This document shows positions 12,671 through 24,899 of a DNA stretch of 64,000 nt, in pieces; position 1 is the stretch's first letter, and the number at the start of each line of letters is the position of its first letter. Made by a program: the position numbers and the translations under genes. The notes beneath the pieces are model-generated. The model was not told the DNA's origin. It was given only the letters and a program-made list of their open reading frames with translations, and searched no databases. This stretch comes from Crocodylus rhombifer (lineage: Eukaryota > Chordata > Crocodylia > Crocodylidae): positions 186,513-250,512 of the forward strand of contig JAVSML010001154.1 in NCBI GenBank assembly GCA_038503035.1, given 5' to 3'.

Positions 12671-13426
12671 CTGCATCTTACTCTGTAGGTCAATATCTAT
12701 GAAAAGGACTTCTATGAAGATTACATAAATCAACATGCTGTATAATGGATGAATAGTTAAATATTTGCTAGTATGTACAAGTCACCAAAATGTAAACTAG
12801 CTAGCTTCATTTTTCATTCCTTGAAATGCAATTAAGAACAATACCTCTACTCACTGAAACAGTTATGAAATGTGCTATGTCAAAGATTATTAGAAGTACT
12901 GGATCTCAAAAAGCTGATGAATATAGTGTAAACATACAGTAATAGAAAAATATTTTAGGTCACATACTGCAGAAACACTTTGATGTTATGCTGCATTACA
13001 TTTTATTTTTTGTTAGAAACACTGACCCCTAAAACTATAACCTTCTCCTTTATATGGAAACTTTTAAATGGAAGTTCCTACATCTTTTTCAAGGAAAACA
13101 CTTCCCTAATGGTACTGCAAAAGTACTCCATAATAGAAAGCTTCTCTTGAAATCTTGTCCCCCTTGGTCTCAACTTCCAAGGCCTCTGGTCTTTTCCTGT
13201 TCTCCTAGCTCTAGTCACACCTTTGCTGCATCCTTTACAGGTATTTCTTGCAGCCCAGATGTTGCAAGTACAAGGCCATAGCAGAAGTACTCGCAATGGA
13301 GCCCTGTCAGATTCCAACAAATCTGCAAATTCTGCCAAATATCTTGTCACATAAGGATACAAAAAGGAAGGAAGGAAGCACAGCTGATTTAGTCTGCAGC
13401 AGCATTCTTTCAAAGTAAGTCAATGC

Positions 13427-13600
13427 TAGGGCTGTGCAAAGCTTCGGTCACTGATTTGATTTGGCAGAGATCTGACCCAATTTGGTGACCGAATTTCCAA
13501 ATATTAATCAAGAGACCCTTTAATCTCTCCAAATCGAACTGGAAGCCTCCAATTCAATTCAGAGATTTTCAATGTTTTGGACAGACACAGTTTTCTATGA
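13427..13600. mobile_element. TAGGGCTGTGCRAAGC family, left-end fragment
   Basis: It starts TAGGGCTGTGCAAAGCTTCG and continues with GATTTGATTTGG and CCAATTTGGTGACC. Only the left arm is seen; AT-rich intron follows. Confidence 0.6.
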
Positions 13601-13865
13601 CTCACATGGCTTCTTTACAGAATATGTAGCATACATAATCTGTTTTTTTCCTATTAGTTTACATTTAGCACATCAATCTTTTATGATGATTCTCAGAACT
13701 CCCTAAATATATGCAAAGCTGCTTTATTCTTCTCCTTCAAATCCACCCTTACAGTATGGTGAAAAACAGGGTAAAAAGGTGTCACCTGGTAGTCAACTCA
13801 TTGCACAAGCAACAGCAGTGTGTTTGAGGTAGAGGTTAGGCCTGTGTGAAGCAGCAAGTAGTCAA

Positions 13866-13866
13866 T

Positions 13867-13891
<25 letters not shown>
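13866..13891 (+). repeat. (GA)n microsatellite
   Basis: About 13 GA units lie within the composite element. Confidence 0.9.
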
Positions 13892-13898
<7 letters not shown>

Positions 13899-13986
13899 GA
13901 TTCAAATCAGTGTCCCGATCTGATTCAGCCAATTTGGATTTGGAGATTTGGCTGCTGAACTGACTACCAAAGATTCGGACAGCCCT

Positions 13987-15031
13987 AACAAATAGGGATG
14001 AGTTCCCAGGTGGTGAGGGATGGAGTGAAGTTGGGACTAGGGAAGGGGTGGGCAGAGGGGTGCTGTTCCCAGGGCTGCACCATGCTCCACCTGTCCCCAC
14101 TCACCCCAGCTCCTGGGCTGTGCTGCACAGTGGTGCAGGCAGTTGGTGTCGGCTACTTACAGGGCCCGTCAGCCCCCGGCTTCACAAGCCCTGGGAGCGA
14201 CCAGCACCAGCTGCAATGCAAACTGTCAGCTGGGCCAGAGTGAGGCAGGGCGCGCCTCTTGCTGCTCTGTGTTTCCTAGGAGGGTTGTGGGCTGGGGGGC
14301 TGTTAGGCTCTTCCTGGGGGAGCAAGACCCCAGATCTGCGCGCAGGATGACAGCAGGCTGCCACTGTAGGCACTGGGCTGGGGCTGGCAGCAGCACCAAG
14401 CTGATTCTTCCCAGAGTTTGGGGCAGGCACACTAAGTGCCAGGAACAGCCTAGTGCTCCTGGATCTGGATGCAGAATGACAGCAGGCTGCTGCTGCAGGC
14501 TGGGGCTGATGGTGGCACTAAGCTACTCCTGGCACAGGCAAGCATCAGCCTGATGCTGCCACCAGCCCAAGCCTGCAGTGGCAGCCTGCCATCATCCCAC
14601 ATGCAGATCTAGGGGCACATGTCCCTGGGAAGAGCCTGACAGTCCCCCAGCCCACAGCCCTCCTGGGGGGGCACAGAGCACCAAGAGGTGCGCCCCGCTC
14701 CCCTCTCCCACACCGTTCCAGTTGCAGCTCCCAGGGCTGCTGCAGCGGGGGCCAAGGTGAGTGCAGACAAGCTGCACCACGTCCCACGCTGCCCAGGGCT
14801 CAGCTTGAAGCCACTCCCCCAAGTCCCGGTTGCAGCTGTCACCAGCTGCCTGTACCATGTCACAGCACAGCACAGCAGCTGAGATGCGTGAGGACAGGCG
14901 GAGCACGGTGCAGCCCCAGGAACTGCACCTCTCTCCTTCCCTAGTCCCAGCCTCACTCCCCCACCACCTTGAGAACCTATCCCTATTTGTTACATTATAA
15001 AGTGGGTTTGCTTAATGTGAGGGAAACCTGT
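13987..15031. mobile_element. Tigger-like foldback element, left tip missing
   Basis: This is a GC-rich, nearly palindromic block of about 1 kb. The left arm (AACAAATAGGGATGAGTTCC, GGGACTAGGGAAGG, GGGCTGCACCATGCTCC) reappears inverted on the right (CCTTCCCTAGTCCC, ATCCCTATTTGTTA). The right end is GGGAAACCTG followed by TA, as in the complete copy at 54761-55822. The left terminal ~40 bp are absent. The 100-140 residue open frames inside are not genes. Confidence 0.75.
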
Positions 15032-15875
15032 ATAAAGTGGGAATCTCCAACTCGGCCCCGAATCTCTCGATTTGGACCTCTTAATTAGTCTCCCTGTTCG
15101 ATTTGGAGATTCAGCTGCAGAATCAGACCAAATCTCCTCCGAATCAAATCAGCTACCAAAGCTTCGCACAGCCCTAGTTGAGGTGGTTGGTCTACCTGTG
15201 TCAGAAAAGTCACATTGTTAATCTGGGAAATAGTGCACGTAGTTGCCATACTGGAATCCAAGATGGCTCCTGTGAATTCATGTCTTGGTCAATATTTCAG
15301 CCCCACTAGGGTTAGAAAAATTAATTCCAATGACAAAACCAACACTGTATAAACTAAGGAAAATCAACTGTAACCCCTCCTTCATGGTAGCTATATTGGA
15401 TGCTAAGATGGTTGCCACATATTTACAGTTTTGTTCATTATTAAATACCCAAAAGGTTTACAAAATTGCTACATCCACACTGTTCTGTTTCAGACTACCT
15501 CAACATAAAAAGATCCAATGGAGATTGCCAACAAGAGCCTTACCCTTAAGCAAACATTTCCATGGAGCCAATAGCATTACTGAGTCCAGCAAAGTGCAGG
15601 AGGTACAACTCAGAATCTACAAGATGCATCATACATCTCAAAATAGGTTCATAGTCAATGATCAGCCAAAGTACACCTGCTGGAATTGGGTGAAAAAATG
15701 AGGTACTGGTTCAACATAGGATAGTTGCTGAATGCAACATTTCTTATGGCAGTATTCTTGACAGGCTACCGCGTTGTGATCATCCTACAATGCAACATTC
15801 AAAAAGCCTCAATTGGCACCGTTCTTGCTACAGTTCTTTTACACACAAAAGGACATATTAAAAGACTGTTTCATA

Positions 15876-16626
15876 GTTTCATAGTTTGTAGGGTCAGAAG
15901 AGACCTGAGCAGATCGAGTCCAACCCCCTGCCATGGCAGGAAAGAGTATTGGGGTCAAATGACCCCAGCAAGGTGTACATCTAGCCTCCTCTTAAACACC
16001 CCCAGGGTAGCAGTCAGCACCACTTCTCTTGGAAGTTGGTTCCAGGTCCTAGCCGCCCTGACAGTGAAGTAGCGTCTCCTGATATCTGGCCTAAATCTAC
16101 CCTCTGCCAGCTTGTGACCATTATTCCTAGTCACTCCTGGTAGTGCTTGGGGGAACAGGGACTCCCCAGTGCCTGCTAGTCCCCTCTGACTAGTTTGTAA
16201 CAGGTCACTAGATCCCCCCGTCAGCCTTCTCTTGTGGAGGCTGAATAGGTTCAGGACCTGTAGCCTCTCCTTGTAGGGCCTGCCCTGCTGCCCCCTGATC
16301 ACGTGAGTGGCCCTCCTCTGGACCCTCTCCATGTTGTCCACATCCCTCCTGAAGTGCGGCGCCCAGAACTGGACACGGTACTCCAGCTGCGGCTTGACCA
16401 GTGCCGCACAAAGGGGGAGGATCACCTCCTTGGTTCTGCTCGAGATGCATCTGTGGATGCATGACAAGGTGTGGTTGGCCTTCCTGACTGCATCCCCACA
16501 CTGCTGGCCCATGTTCATCTTGGCATCAATGACGACTCCAAGATCCTTTTCTGCCTCTGTACTGACGAGAAAGGAGTTCCCCAGCCTGTAGGTATGGTAC
16601 TGGTTCTTCCTCCCCAGGTGCAGCAC
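15876..16626 (-). mobile_element. CR1 3' part with RT end, antisense
   Basis: The minus-strand frame 16626-15955 (223 codons) is uninterrupted. It encodes MLHLGRKNQYHTYRLGN, DLGVVIDAKMNM, KEVILPLCAALVKPQLEYRV and RTWNQLPREVV, the C-terminal third of CR1 ORF2. The 3' UTR ends at the repeated octamer TTTCATAG near 15870-15890. The intact frame suggests a fairly young insertion, but the RT catalytic part is absent through 5' truncation. Confidence 0.93.
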
Positions 16627-16649
16627 CTTACACTTGTCAGAGTGTTGAT

Positions 16650-16905
16650 TTAATAGATTTCATAGACATTAGGGCTGGAAGGGACCTCAGGAGATCATCG
16701 AGTCCAGCCCCCTGCCCAAAGGGCAGGAAGTCAGCTGGGGTCATAGGATCCCAGCAAGATAAGCATCCAATTTACTCTTGAGGATCCCAGCAAGATAAGC
16801 ATCCAATTTACTCTTGAATCCCATCCTATTCTCATCCGCCCACCCCTGTAACCTGTCCAGGTCTGATTACAGCCTATTCCTCCCTTCTAGCATGTTAAGA
16901 AAGTC
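16650..16905 (-). mobile_element. CR1 3' end, antisense, with 36-bp tandem repeat
   Basis: This is a second CR1 terminus (TTTCATAGACATTAGGGCTG). It contains a perfect 36-bp direct duplication, 16746-16781 and 16782-16817, starting GGATCCCAGCAAGATAAGC. The sequence then continues as normal antisense CR1. Confidence 0.85.
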
Positions 16906-17281
16906 GTACTAGGTAGAAGATGAAAGGGAAACCCCACCAACATCATCAAGTGAAGAACACACTAGGGGATCAAGCAGGTCCTCTGCTCCAGCAGTGCATA
17001 TTCTTCCAGAAACTTTCAAAGAAGGAGAGAGACTGAGTCAAGTGTTGTCCTTTGAGTCAGCCAATAGAATACACAAACTGGCAGAGAAATATTAAATATT
17101 GTATTGCTGAATTGTTGTTGAAGATCTAATAGCTGCTGAGGTACATTAGCAGCCTGAATGCAGGCAGGAGTAACAATGGAACCAATACGTCTCTTGTTCC
17201 CATTTATATGTGGTGACAGAGAAGAACATCTCGTGTGTTCTCCTGAAGCAAGAGCAATGCATTAAGTGATTGGTGAACTAG

Positions 17282-18896
17282 ATGCCAGTTTTGATCAGAA
17301 AAAAAAAAAGTGTGCGCAGCCTGGAAGATATACTTGAAAGATATTGTGATTTAGTAGAAGATCAAGGTGGTGAATATTCTCTGACCATACTGAAGCAAAT
17401 GAAGCAAGAACTTCAGACTTGCTGCAAAACAGTCATTCAGTTTCAGCAAAGAAATGCAATTCTTCTGCTCCGTGTCTTCTGAACAGTATGAAGAGATAGA
17501 GCAACTTGAATAAAGAACAATCCCAAAAATATGTTTCTGATAGCCTTTACACATTATCCATTTGATTTTGGAAGATGACAATGACAATTTAAACACTGAA
17601 AGTCACATGTTAGATAAGAATCTAAACAGAGACATACTGAATATATGTCAGGATTTGGGTTACCTACAATCAAAGGGCAAAAAACTAACACCAAAACATG
17701 TTGGGTTAGGTTTGCTGATGCATCACACAAATAGATCTAAGAGGCTGGTACAAAGTCTGGGACACAGCATACCATATGATTCAGTTCATATCATGACCAT
17801 CATTGCTAAGAAAAACTTAAAAAGGAATTTCAGGAAAATGGAGCTGTTATCCCAAGGAATCTCATTCCCAGTCATTTTGTTGTCTGATGAAAAATAAACA
17901 TTGACATTCTGGAGAAAATAGTAGATGGAAAACAAATATATCTTGAAATGCAAGCTGTAGCATTTCAAAGAGGACCACTGAAACTAGCTGAAATTGAAGA
18001 AAGAACCAATATAATAGGAAGGAAACGAATCTTGAAAGATTTACCACCTGAATTTAACAGTGATGATTACTTGTAACAAGTCATTGAAACCACCCATCCA
18101 TAGTACATGTAGTAACATGAATGAAAAGCTTGACAATACAGCTGTTCAACAGACGTCAGCAGAGCTACCATGGATACTAGGTAGAATAAAAGCCAACAAA
18201 CAGGACAATGTTCCCTTACCAGGGCGGACTGTATTTAAACAGTTTCTTTCTGATGATACTTCACCACCATCAGTTCTTGGATTTTGTCCCATACTTTCTG
18301 CACCAGCATCCAAGTACAACACCATTTGGACTGTCATCAGGCAATGTAAAACAACTGCAGGATGTCTAGGACAACAGCACACAGTTATAACGTTTGATTA
18401 GGCACTATATTACAAAGTGAATAAATCTGTGTGGGCTCAGTCAGAAGAGGCTGAAGGAATAACCATTCAACTGGCAGGCATTCAAGTACTGGATGAACTA
18501 TTTGGGAGTAGTCAAATACTCTCTTGTTCTCCATCAGGACTGAACGTGAAGGAAACTGGCATGAGCATTTATGTGCCTTTGAAGAAATGCTTCCACTGAC
18601 AGATCATACCAAATTACACAAGATGGAGTCCAGTACATCTTGAACGTATGAAGGATTTAGCGAATTTTGCTCCCACTGTGTATGCTGAGCTTGTGGAAGG
18701 GGGATTCAGGGTCAAAACAACTAATCCCCCATGCAAAATTGCCAGTAGCATAGTAAACACAACATGCAATGAATCAGCTAGACAACGATGGGAGCTGAAC
18801 TACAGTGAGAGAGGTCACCTAATCAAGATGGTAAATCAAATGTTTGGGATCAATACAACACAATCTTTCAATCATAACGAAAGACAGAGGATATGA
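17282..18896 (+). pseudogene. Broken copy of uncharacterised multi-copy protein family
   Basis: This is one plus-strand coding relic. Frames at 17562-17897, 18060-18401, 18417-18599 and 18648-18896 share one phase, separated by stops. The segment near 17897-18060 is coding-like in another phase, so two frameshifts flank it. Recognisable blocks in order are TPKHVGLGLLMHHTNRSKRL (about 17690), NIDILEKIVDGKQ and AFQRGPLK (about 17900-17985), PASKYNTIWTVIRQC and LGQQHTVITFD (about 18305-18400), NYTRWSPVHLERMKDL (about 18615-18660) and RQRWELNY. I remember the same block order in large families of unnamed proteins in cnidarians, echinoderms and molluscs. I cannot name the family or its activity. 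A 2.2-kb CR1 at 19056 splits it, and more of it follows the CR1. Confidence 0.7.
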
Positions 18897-19055
18897 CTGA
18901 AATGAGATTACAACCATGTCAAGTTGCTACAAGAGCAATTCAAAAGGTTCTACTTGTTTAAGGTTTCCAACAATGAGCTGTTAAATTTCTATGGGAGATG
19001 TTGTGCTGGAAGATATTGCATTAGACATTCTGAATGAAGCATGAACTGTCTGGAT

Positions 19056-21246
19056 ACTGTGATTTTTCAAACCCAGCAAAATCACAAAGCTGGCAAGTCA
19101 GTAATCCTCGACTTTAGGAAAGCTGACTTTCATAAGCTCAGGAGGCTTGCTGTCAAGGCCCTGAGAAGCCACAATATGACAGGGAGGGGAGTTCACAACA
19201 AGTGGTTGCTCCTTAGGGAAGTGATCCTAGAAGCACAAAGGGAAGCCCATCCCAACCAGTAGGAAAGGCGGTAAAAGGGCTCAGCAACCCCCTTGGCTCA
19301 AAAGGAAACTCATGGACCTTCTACATCTAAAAAGAGGTTTATAAAGGATGGAAGACAGGAAACACCACTAAGGAGTAGTATTCTGCACTGGTCCACATCT
19401 GTAGGGAATAAACTAGTAAAGCCAAGGCTGCAACCAAACTCAAACTGGTTACATGAACCAAGGACAATATGAAGTCCTACTTCAGATGTGGGAAATCAGA
19501 AGAAAAATAAGGGCAACACTGGACTCCTGCTAAACCACTTGGGCAGCTGACTACTGACACCCAGGAAAAAGCCAATCTGTTTAATGATTACTGTGTGTCA
19601 GTTTTTTTACCAGCCCCAAGACCACCCTGTTTAACATGATGCAGGATGACCAGGGTGAGGGTGAATATATGCCCACCACTGGTGTAGATCTTGGGAGAAC
19701 ACCATGAGAGGCTGGACACCCACCACTCAGCTGATCCGGACAGATTGCGCCCAAAGATGCTAAAGGAACTAGCCGACATCATAGCACGGCCACTGGTAAA
19801 GATATTTGAGAACTTGTGGCGCTCAGGCGAAGTAGCTGAATGCTGGAAGACGGACAATGTGATACCTATCTTCAAGAAAAGGAGGAAAGATGATCCAGGA
19901 AGCTACAGGCCAATCAGTTTGACCTCAATCCCTGGAAAGATCTTGGAAAAAATTATCAAAAAAACCCATTCTTGACAGGTTAACAGAAGGCAACATTCTG
20001 AGGGATAGACAACACAGGTTTGTTATGGGTAGGCCTTGCCTGACCAACTTCATTTCCTTCTATGACCAAGTGATGCATCACCTGGACAAAGGGAAAGAAG
20101 TTGCTATCATATATTTGGACTTTAAAAAAAGCCTTTGACCTAAGTGTCCTATGATGTCCTCATGAAAAAATTGGGCAAATGGAAGCCTCAACTACACTAC
20201 AGTCTGATGGGTGGGAAACTGGCTCTAAGACTGAACCCAGAGAATGGTGGTGGACAGAACCAAATCAACATGGCACTTAGTGACCAGTGGCATCCCCCAA
20301 GGCTCTGTTCTCAGACCTGTACTCTTTAATGTCTTTATAAACAATCTGGACTCTGATATCAGAAGTGGACTGGCTAAGTTCACTGACAACACCAAACTTT
20401 GGGGAAGACTGTCCGTACATGATGACAGGCTGGTGACCCAAGCCGACCTCAAGAAGCTTGCAAGGTGGGCAGATGAAAACCTGATGTCATTCAATATGGA
20501 GAAATGCAAGGTGCTCCACCTTAGGGGAAAAAAACGACATCACACTTATAGGCTCGGCAATGCTACACTTGCTAGCACAACAAGCAAAAGAAACTTGGGG
20601 GTTATGATTGACCATAAGTCACCAATGCAATACCACAGCCAGCAAAATGAACAAAAAAACTCTGGTTGCATCTCAAGCAAGACCCAGGAGGTTATTCTCC
20701 CGCTGTACTTGCTTTGGTGAGGCCACAGCTGGAGTACTGCATCCAATTCTGGGCTCCACAATTCAGGAAGGATGTGGAGAAGCTTGAAACAGTCCAGACA
20801 AGAGCCACGTGCATGATCAGAGGGCAAGAGAACAGGCTTTAGGAGGAGAGGCTGAGCCATGGGACTCTTCAGCCTGGAGAAGCTCAGGCTCAGGGTGACT
20901 TGGTGGCAGCCTATAAGTACATAATGGGTGTGCATCAGGATCTGAGGGAACACCTGTTTACCAGAGCACCCCAAGGGATAACAAGGTCCAACAATCAAAA
21001 ACTCCTGCAAGACCATTTTAGGTTGAACATAAGGAAAAACTTCTTTACTGTTCCAGCCCCTAGGGCCTGGAATAGATTCCCCCCAGTGGTGGTGCAAGCA
21101 CCTACTTTGGACAGTTTTAAGAAACATTCGGATGATAATAAGGCTGGGATCCTTTGACCCTAGCTGACTTCCTGCCCTTTGGGCAGGGGGCTGGACTTGA
21201 TGATCTTACGAGGTCCCTTCCAGCCCTAATGTCTATGTAATCTATG
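19056..21246 (+). mobile_element. CR1 LINE, 2.2 kb, 5'-truncated, decayed RT
   Basis: This CR1 copy is inserted in the protein-family relic. In order it shows the linker after the endonuclease (VILDFRKADFHKLRRL), the RT start (DRLRPKMLKELADIIARPL and GSYRPISLTSIPGKILEKII), TSGIPQGSVLRPVLF near 20290, the catalytic box as FTDNTKLW instead of FADDTKLW, and CKVLHLRGKK. The RT end (RAWNRFPPVVVQAPTLDSFK) and the CR1 3' UTR follow, ending CCCTTCCAGCCCTAATGTCT near 21235. Stops and frameshifts lie between these blocks, and the second catalytic Asp is Asn, so it cannot be active. Confidence 0.92.
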
Positions 21247-21540
21247 GAATTGCTCGACGTGGCCAACAAAAACAGTTATGTCATAGATCTTGATTGGAGA
21301 TAAAGCAGTAAACTGGTTTGGCAGATGCTAATTCTGAAGTATTGGCTGCTGTTAAATCAACAGCATGGCTCTTGTACAGAGAACAGGACAGCTGAAAACT
21401 GCACAAACATTTGGAGATGTGGCCGATTCCTTGGAGCAACAAGTGTTTAGCAACTATTCCGCCACATGTGATAAAGTTGATACCGTCTTCAGTTGATACA
21501 GATCGCTGTCCGTAAAGGCAGGCACAACAATATTAAGAGC
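21247..21540 (+). pseudogene. Continuation of the split protein-family relic
   Basis: Directly after the CR1 end the sequence again reads like the family C-terminal part. It includes ALVQRTGQLKTAQTFGDVAD, then EQQVFSNYSA and, after a stop, SLSVKAGTT, close to an RSIKAGTR-type motif I recall from the same unnamed family. Stops and a frame change are present. The link to 17282-18896 is inferred from block order. Confidence 0.5.
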
Positions 21541-21877
21541 TTAAATTACTAAGCAGTCATTAGCAGCAGATCTCTTTTGTTACCAGCATCACAGAGTAGT
21601 TTCAAAACCTTAACCTAATTTTTTTTCTTTGTTGGTAAGTGAGGAGCTTCTTATTGAATCACGCCAATGTTTCTGAAATGAATGAGTGCTCATTGTTGGT
21701 AGTTTTGCTGATGGAAAAGCAGAGCACTCCAGTTCATGTGATATTTTGTAATTGCATGTGCAGCAAAAAGAGGTGGACACAAGAATAGGCTTACACAGGA
21801 AACATGCAGTCAGTCTGAGATACTCCTCTCTAGTACTCTCCTGCAGTGACACAGACATACTGGTCCTTCTTCTATGG

Positions 21878-22051
21878 CAGTGGTCTCCACAGTGAGGTAT
21901 GCACACCCCAGGGGGTGCGTAAGATGATCCACTGGGGTGCACGAAGAAATATTAGAACTTCTATTTATATAAATATACATATATTGGGGGTGCATGCTTA
22001 AAAAATTTTTACTGATAGGGATGCGCGATCAAAAAAGTTTGGAGACCACTG
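21878..22051. mobile_element. 174-bp hAT MITE with perfect 8-bp duplication
   Basis: The ends CAGTGGTCTCCA and TGGAGACCACTG-like (GGAGACCACTG) are inverted repeats. TTCTATGG lies immediately outside on both sides (21870-21877 and 22052-22059). The AT-rich centre has no coding capacity. Length, ends and duplication all fit a nonautonomous hAT element. Confidence 0.93.
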
Positions 22052-24869
22052 TTCTATGGCATAATCTGGCACCTAAGATTTGGATGAAGAGAAGCAACCC
22101 AGTAAGACTTATACCAGTTCATGATATTGTGTCAGAATTGCCTGTGCCATTCTGTGCACCTCTAACTGGATTCTAGTGTGTCACTGGTTGTGACACCACC
22201 AGCCAGTTCAGTGGTCACGCTAAGAACACTGCTTGGAAAGTGTTCATTTAACATCCTTGGATTCAACATGGAGATCTCAGAACAACAGCAGAGTCTCCCT
22301 ATGCCTGAAGAAGGGTACTTGTGCCCAAATGTTAAGACCCAGAAGAGAGTGTGGGGACTCTGGAGAACTGCTAGAGACGGAGTGAGAAATGCATGGAAAG
22401 GCTTAAGAGAACAGACCCACAGAGTCCAGAGAAGGACTAAGAGTGGGGGCCATAAGAGCAGGGCCCAGCCAAAGGTTGTGAGAGCATGGAAGGCCACTAT
22501 TCACAATCTGGAAGGTGTCAGAGGTAGAATCAGTGACTCTTCACCCAAGTGGGGCCAGGAGAGAGTGGGACCAGATGGGTCCAGAGGCTCAGAGTAGAGC
22601 TGAGACAGAGATATGATAAGAGGTCTGACAGCCCAAGAGGGGCCAAGTACCAATGAAGCTAGAGAACCAGAGGTCTGCAACCTAGAAAAGGGCAAGTATT
22701 AGCAGGGCCAGGTGCCAAGGTCTTGCTGGCCCAGAAGCAGGGCCAGGACCCAGAGAGGGGTCAAGATCAGGGCTACACAGCTAGAGACCAAAGGGGTCTG
22801 AAGAAGCCCTGAAAGACCAAGGGGTCTGGCAATCCAGAGGCAGGGACCTAGAGGGATCAAAAGGTTGAAAGAGACCACTGCTAAGGCTGCCAGAGCTGGG
22901 AGCCTGAGATTCTCAACTAGCCTGAGGAAGAGCCAGGGAGCTCAAAAAGTGAGAGACTGTGCCCATGGGGGGTAAAGATGACCAGACCAGGAGAGCCTTG
23001 GTTCTGGATAATATGTGAAAACTACACTCTCCTAGGACTGGTTAATGTGGTAGAACTACTTGTGGCAGGGTAGTCCCTATGCCATATATTACCATCCCAG
23101 GGAAAGGCAAGTATAAGATGCCTGAAAACCCTAGCTCCCACTGCCTTGTGGGTCACCCTTTAATGGGAGAAGGCTAGGGGTAACATACCCCAACAGAAAA
23201 ACCCCTGGCGGAGGCCAAGGAAGGAAGATGTGTTGCAGGGTGCACCTTGGAGCACCCATCACTGAAAAGAAAGGACTGCTGAAGAAATAGCCTCTGCAAG
23301 GAGCTAGGAGGGGAATCTCTGGATGAGTTCCAGCATGGCAAGGGGCAGGGCAAAGCCAGCTACAGTGTCAAAACTGATTCCATGATGTAAAGTAACCTAA
23401 AGGTGGTTGAGCCTCTGCCTTTTTTCCCCCTCTGTGTTTTGCAGTATATGAAGCACCACTAAAGCATCAAGAGGTTTGCTTGGTTTGCTGGGTTTCTGCA
23501 ATGCTACTGCTGTAAGTGGTTGCAATATTAACTATACTAGACAATGAAATATAAGCAGAATTTCTTGATAGGCTACAGAATATCTACAAAGCAGCTACAG
23601 AAATGGCGCATAATGTGGAGCATCAACTCCAGGGCCTCAAAAAGTTCAGCCATTCCAAAGATCGAGAAGGCTGGATTGACCATTTGTTTTCATTGTCATC
23701 CTTTTTTGTTTGTTTGCTTTGTGCTACATATGTATTTAAGCTTTTTATGGTAGAAATAGTAATGCAATGTAGCTCTATTAATTCCCCAAATTTGTGCAAA
23801 GACCTGGAACAAGGAAGAGTAAAACAGTAGCATCCTGATAGAAAACAAGCATGCTGTTTGCACAGGAAGGGCCTGACCTTTGGCATTTCTCCAGCCTCTT
23901 GCAGGATGGAAGGGCACTGGTAGTACCACGATGGCACCAAGCATCTGGTTGGTGTGACAAAGAAAGCATTGCCTGTTGTATAGGACGGGTAAGATTGCCA
24001 GGAACATGTTTCGCACCAAGAGATACTGACCATGGGAAGTTTCATTGATTTAATCAGCAATTTTGAAAATCAGACTGCTGAGTGGAAAGCTACCTGGAAT
24101 GCTGACTAAAAGGTTTAATAGGCATCTCAGGCTGTACGTTCACTGGCCCCAGCATGGAAGGCCTGTTTACATTTGATTGGCTAAAATTCGGTTGCCGGGT
24201 TAGGGAATGCTGAGGCAAAAGACCAAGTCAGAGAGGATACGGGCAACATTTGAACAACAGTTAAGGGCTCATCATAATGTCCAGTTCATTGGAGCCCCTA
24301 ATCATGAATGCATCATACTTTTCCTGGGGTGACTGGCGAGTTCCTCCCCACAAATCTCATGAATATTTCAGGTAATTCCCTTGGTTATGTGATGGTGTAA
24401 GAACTTTAAGGAGGAGACTGATGGCTAGAAAATGATATTTAGAGGTTTGCTTTTGGGAAGTGGCTTGTAGGTTAAGTAGACATGCATTAAAACAATGGTC
24501 CAGGGCAACAGCAAGGGTTAACTGACTTCTAAAAGCCTGTTTGTCACCACTTCCTCCAAGGCATCTGGCACAGGCAAGCAGCAAGCAGACACACAGGCTT
24601 GAAGACATGTACCACACTGTTCCATAACAGAGATAAGGGACTCTGCAGTACTGGCACCAGGTCATAGTGCCCTTGGGATTGCCAGTTTTGGTAAGTGGAC
24701 CAAATTAGGAGAAACCAGTAAAAAGCCAAAATTAGGATGTGTGCACGTGATGGGCTTGTGAAACAAAGAAATATGCTGACAGCACAGAACGTGGACAGTA
24801 TGACAACCACAGAGACCAGAATCAGCGATGCCCAGAGATGAAGAGTCATCTAAGAGAAAGGATTAAAAA

Positions 24870-24885
24870 GGGGGGGGGGGGGGGG
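24870..24885 (+). repeat. G16 homopolymer
   Basis: Sixteen consecutive G. Open frames crossing it are unreliable because length errors are common in such runs. Confidence 0.95.
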
Positions 24886-24899
24886 ATTTCAGAGGAGCA

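Larger units (their letters stand above)
13837..15176. mobile_element. Composite: AATCGAAT-family ends around a foldback
   Basis: The outer ends are TAGGCCTGTGTGAAGC at 13837 and GCTTCGCACAGCCCTA ending at 15176. The 8-bp flanks GTAGAGGT and GTTGAGGT differ at one base. Just inside the left end lies a (GA)n run and a second internal terminus (GGACAGCCCTA at 13987). A Tigger-like foldback fills 13987-15031. The simplest reading is nested insertion, but the order of events is unclear. Confidence 0.55.

Noticed and set aside
13998..14956. Several 80-136 residue frames on both strands
   Set aside because: All fall in the palindromic GC-rich foldback. Mirror arms give mirror frames.
20546..21127. 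193-residue minus-strand open frame
   Set aside because: It is the antisense of CR1 reverse-transcriptase sequence, which reads correctly on the plus strand.
22066..23300. Gly/Arg-rich, AG-rich stretch considered as ERV or LTR sequence
   Set aside because: No paired LTR, primer-binding site, or gag/pol motif could be seen.
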